Assembly (NCBI GenBank): GCA_002405515.1
Contig: DHLZ01000317.1
Span: 1 to 5,468, forward strand
Length of the DNA: 5,468 nt
Source: Planctomycetaceae bacterium UBA4655
Lineage (GTDB): Bacteria; Planctomycetota; Planctomycetia; Pirellulales; UBA1268
Direction: 5' to 3'
The notes beneath the pieces are model-generated. The model did not search any database and had not been told where the DNA came from. It was given only the letters and a program-made list of their open reading frames with translations. The position numbers were made by a program, and so were the translations under genes. This document shows positions 5,408 through 5,468 of this stretch, piece by piece; the stretch's first letter is position 1; each line of letters opens with the position of its first letter.

Positions 5408-5468
5408 GAACCGTGGAGGCGATCAGTCAGCCAAACAACGCCGTCCACTACATCGTGCTCGGGGTAGT
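5408..5468. other. Window-edge sequence, possible start or end of another gene
   Basis: Two open frames compete. On the plus strand a GTG at 5413 reads VEAISQPNNAVHYIVLGVV to the window edge, with good third-position GC but no clear ribosome binding site. On the minus strand a frame enters from the right edge, reads EHDVVDGVVWLTDRLHG, runs on through the outer repeat and stops with TGA at 5367-5365. The minus-strand peptide has a beta-strand-like pattern and faintly recalls the VDGVI-type segment of RecA/KaiC-like ATPases, but about 20 residues are too few to decide. Neither frame is called as a gene. Confidence 0.25.

Noticed and set aside
5239..5468. Plus-strand open frame from ATG 5239 to the window edge
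   Set aside because: It reads through two repeat copies and the repeat centre, with a peptide of no recognisable character. The open frame is better explained by the repeat composition.

Overview
The window is GC-rich with strongly GC-biased third codon positions. It looks like a Planctomycetota chromosome, probably Pirellulales-like. The evidence is the gene families seen: a large secreted protein built of bacterial Ig-like repeats, an outer-membrane beta-barrel of the type annotated BBP7 / Lpg1974-like in planctomycetes, a bicupin, and a signal-less BtuF-like protein. Shine-Dalgarno sites are weak or absent for most starts. The taxonomic call is an inference from family resemblance, not from a search.

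Layout, left to right. (1) Positions 2-1657, plus strand: the C-terminal 551 residues of a long Ig-like repeat protein whose start lies outside the window. (2) 1658-1773: a short gap with a stem-loop and a good ribosome binding site. (3) 1774-3048, plus strand: a 424-residue outer-membrane beta-barrel protein with an N-terminal cysteine cluster. (4) 3070-4074, minus strand: a 334-residue bicupin related to gentisate/salicylate-type ring-cleaving dioxygenases, convergent with gene 3 and separated from it by 21 bases. (5) 4075-4154: a compact divergent promoter region. (6) 4155-5117, plus strand: a 320-residue cobalamin-binding (BtuF/TroA-like) protein with no signal peptide. (7) 5118-5468: a non-coding region dominated by a 256-base nested inverted-repeat element (5152-5407), followed by about 60 bases that may be the edge of another gene.

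Genes 1 and 3 are both cell-envelope or surface proteins on the same strand, but a 116-base gap and a separate ribosome binding site do not force an operon. The bicupin and the BtuF-like gene are divergent from about 80 bases of shared control DNA, so they could be co-regulated, although no metabolic link is evident. I see no complete multi-gene novel system. The item most worth following up is the symmetric nested repeat at 5152-5407. It looks like a REP/BIME- or MITE-like unit: four copies of one 16-mer, two on each strand, sharing a single centre of symmetry.
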